Origin: Ignavibacteriales bacterium
GTDB taxonomy: Bacteria; Bacteroidota; Ignavibacteria; Ignavibacteriales; Melioribacteraceae
Direction of reading: 5' to 3'
Length of the DNA: 64,000 nucleotides
Assembly (NCBI GenBank): GCA_026390775.1
Contig: JAPLFF010000007.1
Coordinates: forward strand, 1,054,001 to 1,118,000
Every line of letters starts with the position of its first letter. The stretch's first letter is position 1. This document shows, piece after piece, positions 45,129-53,755 of this stretch. The position numbers were made by a program, and so were the translations under genes. Below the pieces are notes generated by a model, which worked only from the letters and a program-made list of their open reading frames with translations, made no database searches and was not told where the DNA came from.

Positions 45129-46859
45129 TTATTTTGAAGTGAATAAGATCTTTCCGCCTACAATTGTAAACAAAACTTTCGTATTCAGGATTTCGTCATC
45201 GCTGCATTTTAGCAAATCATTCGAAAGTATAACAATATCAGCAAGCTTTCCGACTTTAATTGATCCTTTTATGTTTTCTTCAAAAGTTGCAAATGCCCCA
45301 TTGATTGTATAAGATTTTAGCGCTTCGAGTCGCGACATTTTTTGATCCCCGTAAAAAACTATTCCATCGGCATTTTTTCTTGTAACTGAAGAATAAAAAC
45401 ATTTAATAGGATCAACGTCTTCAACGGGTGCGTCTGTTCCGTTGCAAATAGTTGCACCGCTATTGATAAGTTTTTTCCAAACATATGCGCCTTCTTCCGC
45501 CCGCTTATTACCAATTCTCTCCGGAACGAAAGTTGCGTCCGATGTGCAATGCACGCCTTGCATTGCAGCAATAACTCCAAGTTTAGCAAAGCGTGGAATG
45601 TCTTGGGCTGATAAATGCTGTGCATGTTCGATGCACCAACGCAAACCTTTTTTGCCAGGATGTTTTTTAAATATTTCTTCGTAAATGTTCAGAACCTCGC
45701 GGTTGCCTCGATCGCCAATTGCATGAATACGCATTTGGAATCCGTTTGATATTGCCAACTCGGAAATTTCTTTCAGTTCATTCAATGGAGTTACGTTTGA
45801 ACCGGAGTGATTTGGAAAATCGCTGTATGGTTCAAGCATCCACGCACCGCGCGAACCGAGAGCCCCGTCAATATATTGCTTTACGGATCTAACAGTTAAA
45901 TGATTATCTCCGTATCCAATCGTAAAATAATTTTTTAGTTTCTTTTTCATATTAGCAATAGAATCACCAATCATAACATTTAACCGCACAGCAAGTTTTT
46001 TTTCGTCAACAAATTTTTTTAGAATGTCAATTACGTCGAAAGGTTCTCCTGCATCTGTACAAGATGTAATTCCTTTCTTCAAACAATCATCTGACGCAAG
46101 GCTTATTTGCTTTTCATAATTATCTAAAATCTGTTCGGGCGTACGTTTAGAAAGATATTCATCGTAATATTTTCTGATTAGGTTCTCCGCATTCTCTTCA
46201 AAGACGCCTATTGGATTACCAAGTGAATCGCGTTCGATTGTTCCGCCATTTGGATCGGGTGTGTTTCTATTTACGTTACAGATCTGCATTGACTTTTCGT
46301 TTGCAAATACCGCGTGTCCGCTTGCGTGTGTAAGCATAACCGGATTGCGCGGAGTAGCTTTACTTAATTCATTATGGACCGGGTAGCCGTTTACATTCGG
46401 CATTGGTTTCGGATTAAATTTTTCCTGATGCCAGCCGCGTCCAATAATCCACTCGCCTGGTTTAGCTGTCTCGCTGGCTTTAGCAACTATTTCTATAACC
46501 TCGTCCCAATTTTTTGCTTCTCGTAAATCTAATATCTGTTTTGAATTGCCGATACCGAGAAAGTGTGCGTGACTATCGTTAAATCCCGGCATTACAAATT
46601 TTCCTTTGAGATCAATTACATGGGTTGAATCCCCGACATATTTTTCAATTTCACTTGTTGAACCAACGGCAAAGATTTTTCCGTCTTTAACGGCAATTGC
46701 TTCTACTGTAGGATTATCATCTTCAACTGTTGCGATAATTCCATTTATCAAAACTAGGTCTGCCGGATTTTTTACCACTGTTTTCTTTCCTCCGCAACTT
46801 TGTATTAATAATAAAATTATTAACAATGCAAAGTTCTTAAATAAATATTTTGAGTTCAT
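45129..46859 (-). CDS. YtcJ-like amidohydrolase, predicted lipoprotein
   Basis: 576 residues. The N terminus is a type II signal with a lipobox (FALLIILLLIQSCGG), so the protein is probably lipid-anchored. The amidohydrolase barrel follows: DLVLINGIIATVEDDNPTVE, VMPGFNDSHAHF (metal-binding His pair), RIHAIGDRGNREVL, CIEHAQHLS and NGTDAPVEDVDPI. At the end is the beta-domain motif KLADIVILSNDLL. This is the YtcJ/AepA-like class, with unknown substrates. No neighbouring gene gives a hint. The ispH start is 84 bp away on the same strand. Confidence 0.9.
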   Translation of the reverse strand: MNSKYLFKNFALLIILLLIQSCGGKKTVVKNPADLVLINGIIATVEDDNPTVEAIAVKDGKIFAVGSTSEIEKYVGDSTHVIDLKGKFVMPGFNDSHAHFLGIGNSKQILDLREAKNWDEVIEIVAKASETAKPGEWIIGRGWHQEKFNPKPMPNVNGYPVHNELSKATPRNPVMLTHASGHAVFANEKSMQICNVNRNTPDPNGGTIERDSLGNPIGVFEENAENLIRKYYDEYLSKRTPEQILDNYEKQISLASDDCLKKGITSCTDAGEPFDVIDILKKFVDEKKLAVRLNVMIGDSIANMKKKLKNYFTIGYGDNHLTVRSVKQYIDGALGSRGAWMLEPYSDFPNHSGSNVTPLNELKEISELAISNGFQMRIHAIGDRGNREVLNIYEEIFKKHPGKKGLRWCIEHAQHLSAQDIPRFAKLGVIAAMQGVHCTSDATFVPERIGNKRAEEGAYVWKKLINSGATICNGTDAPVEDVDPIKCFYSSVTRKNADGIVFYGDQKMSRLEALKSYTINGAFATFEENIKGSIKVGKLADIVILSNDLLKCSDDEILNTKVLFTIVGGKILFTSK

Positions 46860-46905
46860 TCTTGACCCGTTTTACCGTTTCATTTTTGAAATTTTATGTT
46901 TGAGA

Positions 46906-47826
46906 TTACTTTCGATTCACCAAAACTACACCGGCAATAATAATCAATCCGCTTAATAAAGTTAGCGCTGTAATCTGTTCATTTAACAGAATCCACGCTC
47001 CAAAAAAAGTTACGAACGGTTCGATATAAAGAAACGCACCAACTCTCGAAGCGCTCATTTCATTTAATGTCTGCGCCCACAAAGTATATGCTATTCCCGA
47101 ACAGAAAATACCAAGGAACAATATCGAACCCCATTCGCTTAAAGATAGGCGGAGAACATCCGAAATATTTTTCTGATTAATTGTGAACGGTGCAATGATT
47201 ACCGCAACAATTAAAAATAAATAAAATGTTGTTAACACGGGCGATAGAGTAAAGGTAACTTTTTTGTTTACTATCGAATAGATAGACCACGTTACCGAAC
47301 TTGCAATTATTAATACGTCGCCTTTGTTTTTAATAAAATCAATTGAAGTTAAATCTCCTTTGCTTATAAGCACGATTAATCCTAAGAATGCTATAAGAAT
47401 TCCGAGCGTTTGCATTGCAGAAATTTTTTCCTTGAAAAAAATAATTCCAAGTATAACCATAAAGACGGGCGTTGTGCCTATTATCCATCCGGTGTGTGAT
47501 GCAGTTGTCCATTGAAGTCCCGTAACTTGAATCCACAAATGAAAGCATGCTATTCCCGCAAGAACAAAGATCCACTTTTGCTTGCGGAGATTTATAGAAA
47601 ATTTTCTTTTCTGTTTAAGAAGTACCGCAGCTAAAAATAATATTCCCAATAGCTGACGAAGGAAAACAATTACCTCGGGTTTAACTTCTTTGAGTACATT
47701 CTTTGTGGCAATAAAAGATAAACCCCAAACTGTAACTGCAAAGAGTGGTTTCCAGTATTTGGTAATTGGTGATCGGTGATTTGTTGTCAGTGACCGGTTA
47801 TCGGTTGTCGGCGTAACCTTGATCAT
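46906..47826 (-). CDS. EamA/DMT family transporter
   Basis: 306 residues, ten membrane spans in two EamA repeats (PLFAVTVWGLSFIATKNVL; later GDVLIIASSVTWSIYSIVNK). It probably exports a metabolite or drug. The start overlaps the stop of truA by 4 bp (ATGA), so it is translated after truA. The first 22 residues, MIKVTPTTDNRSLTTNHRSP and on, are unusual: they are encoded by a 7-bp repeat tract and read as 7-residue units (TTDNRSL, TTNHRSP). The family usually begins close to YWKPLFA, so this leader looks like added sequence. Confidence 0.88.
   Translation of the reverse strand: MIKVTPTTDNRSLTTNHRSPITKYWKPLFAVTVWGLSFIATKNVLKEVKPEVIVFLRQLLGILFLAAVLLKQKRKFSINLRKQKWIFVLAGIACFHLWIQVTGLQWTTASHTGWIIGTTPVFMVILGIIFFKEKISAMQTLGILIAFLGLIVLISKGDLTSIDFIKNKGDVLIIASSVTWSIYSIVNKKVTFTLSPVLTTFYLFLIVAVIIAPFTINQKNISDVLRLSLSEWGSILFLGIFCSGIAYTLWAQTLNEMSASRVGAFLYIEPFVTFFGAWILLNEQITALTLLSGLIIIAGVVLVNRK
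47759..47815. repeat. 7-bp repeat tract inside the EamA gene start
   Basis: On plus: TTGGTAA TTGGTGA, TCGGTGA TTTGTTG, TCAGTGA CCGGTTA, TCGGTTG TCGGCG: eight units, all in a strict 7-bp period. Read on minus they encode the N-terminal leader of the transporter. Confidence 0.8.
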
Positions 47827-48623
47827 GTTCTCGATCTTTCGAATGAAGCTATCTTTATCGTAGGAACAAAATTTTCATCATGCTTTTCGTTTTCATAAAC
47901 CACCTTTTCGAGAAACAATCCCGATGGCGGCGCAGTAAATTGTGCCGGAGTGGGCGAATTGTGTTCAAGAAAATATTTTAAATCTTTTTCCGTGAGCTTG
48001 CCTCTGCCTATTTCAACAAGTACGCCGATCATTCTGCGGACTTGCTTCCACAGAAAATGAGAACCGATTATGCGGATCAGAATCATATCGCCGTCTTCTT
48101 TCATTTGAATTTTTTCTATCAAAACCTTTGTAGATTTTTCTTCATCGTCTTTGTCTGAGAAAGATCTGTAATCGTGCATCCCGACAAAAAGTTTTGAGGC
48201 ATTGTTCATCTTTTCAAAATTCAGATCATCTTTAATCCACCAGACAAATGGTTTACCGAATGCGGTTCTTCTTCTTGAGATTTGATAAATATAGCTTCTG
48301 CTTTTTGCGTCATGCCGTGCGTGAAATTTTGGATTTATTTTTTCTACTTCTATAATATTAATATCGGAAGGAAGTTCATCGTTAAATTTCATTCGTATTA
48401 TTTCGGGTGCAAGCATTGTCTTCGCTTCAAGATGAGCGACTTGGCAAAGTGCATGAACACCGGCATCTGTTCTACCCGAGCCGTAAATTTCTAAACGTTC
48501 TCCCTTGAAAATATTTTCCGCAATTTCATACAATTTACCCTGAACGGTTTTGCTCTGCTTTTGCATTTGCCAGCCGCTGTATCGCGTGCCTTCGTATTCT
48601 ATATATAATTTGAATCGGGACAT
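47823..48623 (-). CDS. truA: tRNA pseudouridine synthase A
   Basis: 266 residues. It makes pseudouridine at positions 38-40 of tRNA anticodon arms. The catalytic Asp is D53 in GSGRTDAGVHALCQ. Other motifs are YEGTRYSGWQMQ near the N terminus, FHARHDAKSRSYIYQI, and GSHFLWKQVRRMIGVLVEIG. The C-terminal tail ends with SFERSRT. Its stop overlaps the start of the EamA gene. The upstream lipid kinase gene ends 48 bp away on the same strand. Confidence 0.96.
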   Translation of the reverse strand: MSRFKLYIEYEGTRYSGWQMQKQSKTVQGKLYEIAENIFKGERLEIYGSGRTDAGVHALCQVAHLEAKTMLAPEIIRMKFNDELPSDINIIEVEKINPKFHARHDAKSRSYIYQISRRRTAFGKPFVWWIKDDLNFEKMNNASKLFVGMHDYRSFSDKDDEEKSTKVLIEKIQMKEDGDMILIRIIGSHFLWKQVRRMIGVLVEIGRGKLTEKDLKYFLEHNSPTPAQFTAPPSGLFLEKVVYENEKHDENFVPTIKIASFERSRT

Positions 48624-48671
48624 GATTTTGTATTCCGCTTATTTTAAGGCTGAACCTTTTTTAGATTTATA

Positions 48672-49595
48672 TTAAACTCCGATTGGCGCAAGAAATTTGA
48701 GTTCGTTTTTCAGCATCGTTGCTTTCAGTGGAATTTTTCCGATCATTTCGCCGTCGGCCTCGATCAAGCATTCATCACCGATCGGTTCGATTATACAACT
48801 TTCTACTTCTTTGTAATACAACTCGGGATGATTTACAAATACTCCTTTGCGGATATTCGAAAGATTTTTTAAGTAGTCTATCAAACTCACATTCCCAGCA
48901 AGTGTAATTGAATATTTTCCGTCGTTAACTTTTGCGTGCGGGGCAATGCATAACCCGCTCCCGAAATATTTTCCGTTTGCCAAACACAATATCAATAAGC
49001 TGCCGCTCCAATTAAATTCTTCAGAAATTATTTTTAATTTCTTCCGTTTGTATTTCAAAAAGCCAAGCACTGTGGCTTTGAAAAAATCAAAGTTGGGCCC
49101 GTAAATCTTTTTGCCTTCATTAACGCGTTTAGCAACTTCAGCACCAAGCCCGATATCAGTTATGTTGTTAAAATATCTAACAGCGTTTTCGCCGTTCATT
49201 TTTTTGTATTCAAGCTTTCCAATATCTATCGGAATCGTTGAATTGTTTTTCAGCAGCGCGTAAAGGTCGGAAAGTTTCTTGGTTAGCTTCATTGTTCTGG
49301 CAAAATCATTACCACTTCCAAAAGGATACAATCCAATAATTAAGTTTTCTCTTTTCGATCTCTCCGCTTGCATTACACCGTTAACAACCTCGCTCATCGT
49401 TCCATCGCCGCCAGCCGCAATTAAATAATCTGTTCCGCCCGACACTGCATTCCTCGATAATTCTATTGCGTGTCCATTCCCATTTGTAACCGAAACCCAA
49501 ACTAAAAATTCTTCACCGAACGCATCTTCAATTTCTTTAATGGTGCGTTCAGTATGCTTAAAACGCCCGTTGATTACAAAGTGAATTTTCTTCAT
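48672..49595 (-). CDS. Diacylglycerol kinase-family lipid kinase (second copy)
   Basis: 307 residues. GGDGT is at 62-66 in LIAAGGDGTMSEVVNGV, the phosphate loop region is FVINGRFKH, and GLYPFGSGNDFARTM follows. The C-terminal beta-domain has IAPHAKVNDGKYSITL and LIEADGEMIGKIPLKA. It is clearly a different subtype from the gene at 6789-7682 (PFGSGNDFART against PIGRGNAFARD), so the two probably have different lipid substrates or roles. It stands upstream of truA on the same strand. Confidence 0.9.
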   Translation of the reverse strand: MKKIHFVINGRFKHTERTIKEIEDAFGEEFLVWVSVTNGNGHAIELSRNAVSGGTDYLIAAGGDGTMSEVVNGVMQAERSKRENLIIGLYPFGSGNDFARTMKLTKKLSDLYALLKNNSTIPIDIGKLEYKKMNGENAVRYFNNITDIGLGAEVAKRVNEGKKIYGPNFDFFKATVLGFLKYKRKKLKIISEEFNWSGSLLILCLANGKYFGSGLCIAPHAKVNDGKYSITLAGNVSLIDYLKNLSNIRKGVFVNHPELYYKEVESCIIEPIGDECLIEADGEMIGKIPLKATMLKNELKFLAPIGV

Positions 49596-49733
49596 ATCTC
49601 TTTTTTTGTTTTTACTTTAAAAAAAATATAGAAAAAATTATTCGGCTGGTTTAATATATTAATCTGTTTGGATTTAAACCCAAAATCTTTTGAGCAGGCT
49701 AAACAAGAAATTTATCAAAAAAATTATTTGACT

Positions 49734-50129
49734 CTATCCTTTACTAAAATATTTTTTCATTGGAGTAAAATAAAAATCTTTCCAACCTTTTTTATAACTC
49801 GCGCTTTGCCCTTGGGGTATTTCGGAATGAATAATCGTTACTTTTGTCCCACCGTTAGTCTTTTCCAATTTAACAAGCAGATAAGAATCTAAATGATCTT
49901 TAGGAAATTCTGTTGAGCGCCATGATTGCAGAATTCTTTTGTTCGGAATCAATTCAAGATTCTTACCGGAAATATATCCGTCCCATGCTGTAAACTTTCC
50001 GCCAACTTTTGTTGATGCGGTTGCTTTACCACCGGTCATTGCACTATGTTCTTTGCTGTTCAACCATGCATCATAAATCCGCTTTTGTGTAACTGGAAAT
50101 GTTGCAGAGAGTTTTATTTGATCTGACAT
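49734..50129 (-). CDS. AHSA1/SRPBCC domain-containing protein
   Basis: 131 residues from ATG 50129. The sequence GAAGGGAAGAG just upstream suits a ribosome site, and the ATG 15 bp earlier lies inside it. The SRPBCC fold is shown by IKLSATFPVTQKRIYDAWLN, then KVGGKFTAWDGYISGKNLEL, then KRILQSWRST and GTKVTIIHSEIPQGQ. The C-terminal helix is KGWKDFYFTPMKKYF. Such small proteins bind hydrophobic ligands or activate Hsp90; no partner is nearby. It is divergent from the acyl-CoA synthetase gene. Confidence 0.85.
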   Translation of the reverse strand: MSDQIKLSATFPVTQKRIYDAWLNSKEHSAMTGGKATASTKVGGKFTAWDGYISGKNLELIPNKRILQSWRSTEFPKDHLDSYLLVKLEKTNGGTKVTIIHSEIPQGQSASYKKGWKDFYFTPMKKYFSKG

Positions 50130-50248
50130 TTCTCTTCCCTTCATTTTTATGTATTAAATATACTTTGACGTGTATAATAAGGCAATAATCTATTTAGGAT
50201 TCTTGCAATATGAATCTTTATTTTTGAGTAAGCTAATTAAACAGAAAT

Positions 50249-52318
50249 ATGAACTCACTTAAAAATTTCTTTTATCCGAAATCCATCTGCGTGGTCGGCG
50301 CATCAACAAAAGAAAAAAACATTGGATATGAATTATTAAACACAATAAAAAGCTATGGCTTTAGGGGCAGCGTGTTTCCTGTAAATCCAAAAGCCGAAGA
50401 GATCCTTGGTTATAAATGTTATAAAAGAATCGAGGAGATTTCCGAAAAGATTGATTTAGCAATTGTTGTTGTACCTAAACAATTTGTAGAAACTTCGATT
50501 GATGAACTGCTTGCTAAAAATGTTAAAGCGATTGTCTTGATCACAGCGGGATTTAGGGAGATTGGCAAGGAAGGCGAAGAATTAGAAAATAGAATCGTTG
50601 AGAAAATAAAAAACTTCGGCGCACAGATGGTGGGCCCTAACTGCATGGGAATTATCAACACGTTGGAAAACATAAAACTCAATGCAACGTTTGTTGCTGA
50701 AAAACCCGAGACGGGCAATACAGGATTTTTGTCGCAGAGCGGCGCTCTCGGTGCGGCGGTGTTAAATTCCCTCCGCGAGACAGATATAAAGTTTGCTCAT
50801 TTTATAAGCGTTGGTAATAAAGCCGATGTAAACGAAAATGATCTTTTGGATTTTTGGCAAAACGACAGCAACATCAAAACGCTGACATTTTATCTTGAAA
50901 GTTTTATCAATGGCGAAAATTTTATTAAGCCTTTTATAACCGGAATCATAACGAAACCCGCAATCGTTCTAAAAGCCGGAAAAACTGCAAGCGGAATGAA
51001 GGCTGCTTCTTCTCATACAGGCGCTCTAAGCAGCAAAGACAAAGTTGTAGATGCATTGATGAAACAGTTTGGGATAATTCGCGTTTCCGATCTCAACGAA
51101 TTATTTAATACGGCAAAAGGATTTGAAAATTTTCCAATGCCGAAAGGAAACAGAGTTGCCGTTGTTACTAATGCCGGTGGTCCGGGAATTTTAGCGGTTG
51201 ATACTCTTGAGCGAGAGAATCTTGTTTTAACAACTTTCAGCAACGAAACAAAAAAATTGCTTCGCGGCATAGTCCATCCCGAAGGAAGCGTTGAAAATCC
51301 TGTTGATCTTTTGCCTGGCGCAGATGCTTCAGTATTTAAAAGAGCGATCGGAATAATTATTGAAGATGGAAATGTTGATGCTGTTATTTCAATTTTTGTA
51401 GAACCGGTTATGGTTGCTCCTTTTGAGATTGTAGAAAATATTAATTCTATTCAATCTAAGAAACCAATACTTCAGGTTGTTATGCCTCTGCCGGAATTTT
51501 GGAACAAGTACCGCAAAGAATCCTCCAGCAAATGTCCTTTATTCAAAAATCCGGAAGATCCGCCGAAAGTTCTATCGAACATGTTGTTCTATTCTTCTTC
51601 ACAAAAAAAAATATTGGAAAACAAGAAGAAATATGAATCTCTTTTACGTTTGAAGCCGAAGAAGAACTCCTGCGCAAGCGGATTCTTGCCTCAAAATGAA
51701 ATAACAAAATTATGTGAGAAATATTCTTTACCGTTAATAAAAAGCAGGCTGATTAAACCGTTAGAACTAAATAGCATCGGCAATAATTTTTTCCCACTTG
51801 TATTGAAAGGCATCAATTCAAAAGTAATTCACAAAACGGAGTTGAGTGCGGTAAAATTGAACATAAAAAACAGAATAGAGCTTCGTAAAGCGGCAAAAGA
51901 AATTAAAGAAAGTTTCTCCAAGTCCGGTTATGATATTGAAAATTTTCTTGTTCAAGGGTTTGTAAAAACTAAACATGAAATTCTAATCGGCGGTTTTCGA
52001 GATGCGTCGTTCGGTCCGGTAATAATGTTCGGGGCGGGCGGTAAGTATGTAGAAATAATTAGCGATACCGCTATTAGATCCGCTTATTTATGTGATAGAG
52101 ACATAAACCATATGATCAACGAAACTGTGATTGGGAAAATATTAAGGGGAATCCGCGGAGAGGAACCGTGTGATATGATCGAGCTGAAACGAATTATTTT
52201 ATCTTGCGCTAGAATGATGATTGAAAACAAGACTATCGTTGAGTTTGATTTGAATCCGTTGATAGTTGGAGAAGACAATAAATATTATGGAGTTGATGTC
52301 CGCGTTTGCGTTGAGTGA
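50249..52318 (+). CDS. Acetate--CoA ligase (ADP-forming) / NDP-forming acyl-CoA synthetase
   Basis: 689 residues in the fused alpha-beta layout. An N-terminal CoA-binding Rossmann domain starts FFYPKSICVVGASTKEKNIG. Succinyl-CoA synthetase-like flavodoxin domains follow (GNTGFLSQSGALGAAVLNS, VTNAGGPGILAVDTLE). The phosphorylated His is H256 in SSHTGALSS. The C-terminal ATP-grasp domain (about 475-689) has FPLVLKGINSKVIHKTELSA, FLVQGFVKTKHEILIGG and EFDLNPLIVG. It converts acetyl-CoA or another acyl-CoA plus ADP and phosphate to the acid plus ATP, a route for ATP in fermentation. No partner gene is adjacent. Confidence 0.92.
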   Translation: MNSLKNFFYPKSICVVGASTKEKNIGYELLNTIKSYGFRGSVFPVNPKAEEILGYKCYKRIEEISEKIDLAIVVVPKQFVETSIDELLAKNVKAIVLITAGFREIGKEGEELENRIVEKIKNFGAQMVGPNCMGIINTLENIKLNATFVAEKPETGNTGFLSQSGALGAAVLNSLRETDIKFAHFISVGNKADVNENDLLDFWQNDSNIKTLTFYLESFINGENFIKPFITGIITKPAIVLKAGKTASGMKAASSHTGALSSKDKVVDALMKQFGIIRVSDLNELFNTAKGFENFPMPKGNRVAVVTNAGGPGILAVDTLERENLVLTTFSNETKKLLRGIVHPEGSVENPVDLLPGADASVFKRAIGIIIEDGNVDAVISIFVEPVMVAPFEIVENINSIQSKKPILQVVMPLPEFWNKYRKESSSKCPLFKNPEDPPKVLSNMLFYSSSQKKILENKKKYESLLRLKPKKNSCASGFLPQNEITKLCEKYSLPLIKSRLIKPLELNSIGNNFFPLVLKGINSKVIHKTELSAVKLNIKNRIELRKAAKEIKESFSKSGYDIENFLVQGFVKTKHEILIGGFRDASFGPVIMFGAGGKYVEIISDTAIRSAYLCDRDINHMINETVIGKILRGIRGEEPCDMIELKRIILSCARMMIENKTIVEFDLNPLIVGEDNKYYGVDVRVCVE

Positions 52319-52389
52319 TGCTATTAAATAGATTGTAAATAGTTTATTGATTGGTTACCTTTCTCACGAGAAAAATTTAGGGGTGCTTT

Positions 52390-53667
52390 ATGAAAAAGTT
52401 TTACTTCTCCGTCATTCTTCTTTTCGTTTTAATATCCAACTCGCAAGCTCAGTGGCAAAAACTATCAGTTCCTTTCTCATATAATCAAGGTATTGCGGTG
52501 GATGCTCTTGGAAATAATTTCGCTGTTATCTTGCCCCAATCTAATAGAATTCTTATAACAACAGATACCGGAGTAACGTGGGCTCAGAAAATTTTACCTG
52601 CAGATAGAGCCATAGATATTTCTATAGTTAATACTAATGTTTTTTATGTTGCCTTTGACAATGGTTCATTTTATAAAACTATTGACGGGGGAAATACGTG
52701 GACGGTTATTTTCTCAAATCCCAGTTTATGCTCATTTGGTAATTATATCGAAATGTTTAGCGATACGAAAGGAATTGCTATGGGGGATGGACCAGGTCCT
52801 TCGTTCACACAACCAGTATTTCTTAAAACTACTAACGGGAATGATTGGCAACAAACATGTACTCAGGCTGTTGGCAGCTCGGGCGACATGTGGCGCAGAA
52901 TGGATTTTGTTGACGAGAACGTTGGTTACTTTTTTCAATCCGGCATCAATCCTCAGAATATTTTGAAAACCACCAACGGCGGTTCTACGTGGACCACTCT
53001 AAATAATTATTCAGGTTATGTCCAGGTACTAAAATTTTATGATGCGAATTATGGTTTAGTATATGATGGCGATAATTTTTATAAAACTACCGATGGGGGA
53101 TCTTCTTGGCAATTAAGTTCTACGATTAGTCCTGCCGGATGGGGTGTTGATATAGAATTTTTACCGGGCGACAAAAACAAAATTTGGTTCACTAATATAA
53201 CTAACATTTATTACAGTGGCGACGGTGGTGCAACGTGGTTATTGCAAACCCCGCCTGCTGGAGTTGGAGGCAGGTTTAAAGATATAGTTTTCACCAGCGA
53301 TAATGTGGGATGGATCTTCGGCGATAACGGAAATTTATTTTATACCAATAACAATGGGGGTTTATTAACCTCCATAGAGAGCAACAATGTTTTACCAAAT
53401 AAATTTGAATTATTCCAAAACTATCCCAATCCATTTAATCCCACCACAGTTATAGGCTGGCAAATTACGGTTAGCGGCCACGTAACGTTGAAAGTTTATG
53501 ATTTATTGGGAAGAGAGGTAACAACACTTGTAAATGAATTTCAACAACCCGGAAGTCATAATTCAACATTTAACATTAATAATTACTCTCTGTCAAGCGG
53601 AACTTATTTCTACAGACTTACGACAGGAGATTTTTCCTCTACACAAAAAATGGTTCTGCTTAAATAA
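52390..53667 (+). CDS. T9SS-exported protein with YCF48/BNR-like repeats
   Basis: 425 residues with a signal peptide (MKKFYFSVILLFVLISNSQAQ). Four or more repeats of the BNR type follow (ITTDTGVTWAQKI, TIDGGNTWTVIF, TTNGGSTWTTL, TTDGGSSWQLS), which form a beta-propeller like YCF48/sortilin-type proteins. The last 80 residues are a type A sorting domain for type IX secretion (FELFQNYPNPFNPTTVIGWQ, VTLKVYDLLGREVTTLVNE, then a final KMVLLK). It is probably secreted or cell-surface attached. The function is unknown. Confidence 0.85.
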   Translation: MKKFYFSVILLFVLISNSQAQWQKLSVPFSYNQGIAVDALGNNFAVILPQSNRILITTDTGVTWAQKILPADRAIDISIVNTNVFYVAFDNGSFYKTIDGGNTWTVIFSNPSLCSFGNYIEMFSDTKGIAMGDGPGPSFTQPVFLKTTNGNDWQQTCTQAVGSSGDMWRRMDFVDENVGYFFQSGINPQNILKTTNGGSTWTTLNNYSGYVQVLKFYDANYGLVYDGDNFYKTTDGGSSWQLSSTISPAGWGVDIEFLPGDKNKIWFTNITNIYYSGDGGATWLLQTPPAGVGGRFKDIVFTSDNVGWIFGDNGNLFYTNNNGGLLTSIESNNVLPNKFELFQNYPNPFNPTTVIGWQITVSGHVTLKVYDLLGREVTTLVNEFQQPGSHNSTFNINNYSLSSGTYFYRLTTGDFSSTQKMVLLK

Positions 53668-53755
53668 TTTTACGGTCGGCGCCTAAAATCAAAAAGGATT
53701 TCTTTCCCTACACTTCTTATCTTTACGAAGATCATTTACCCTTTTGTAAAGAACT

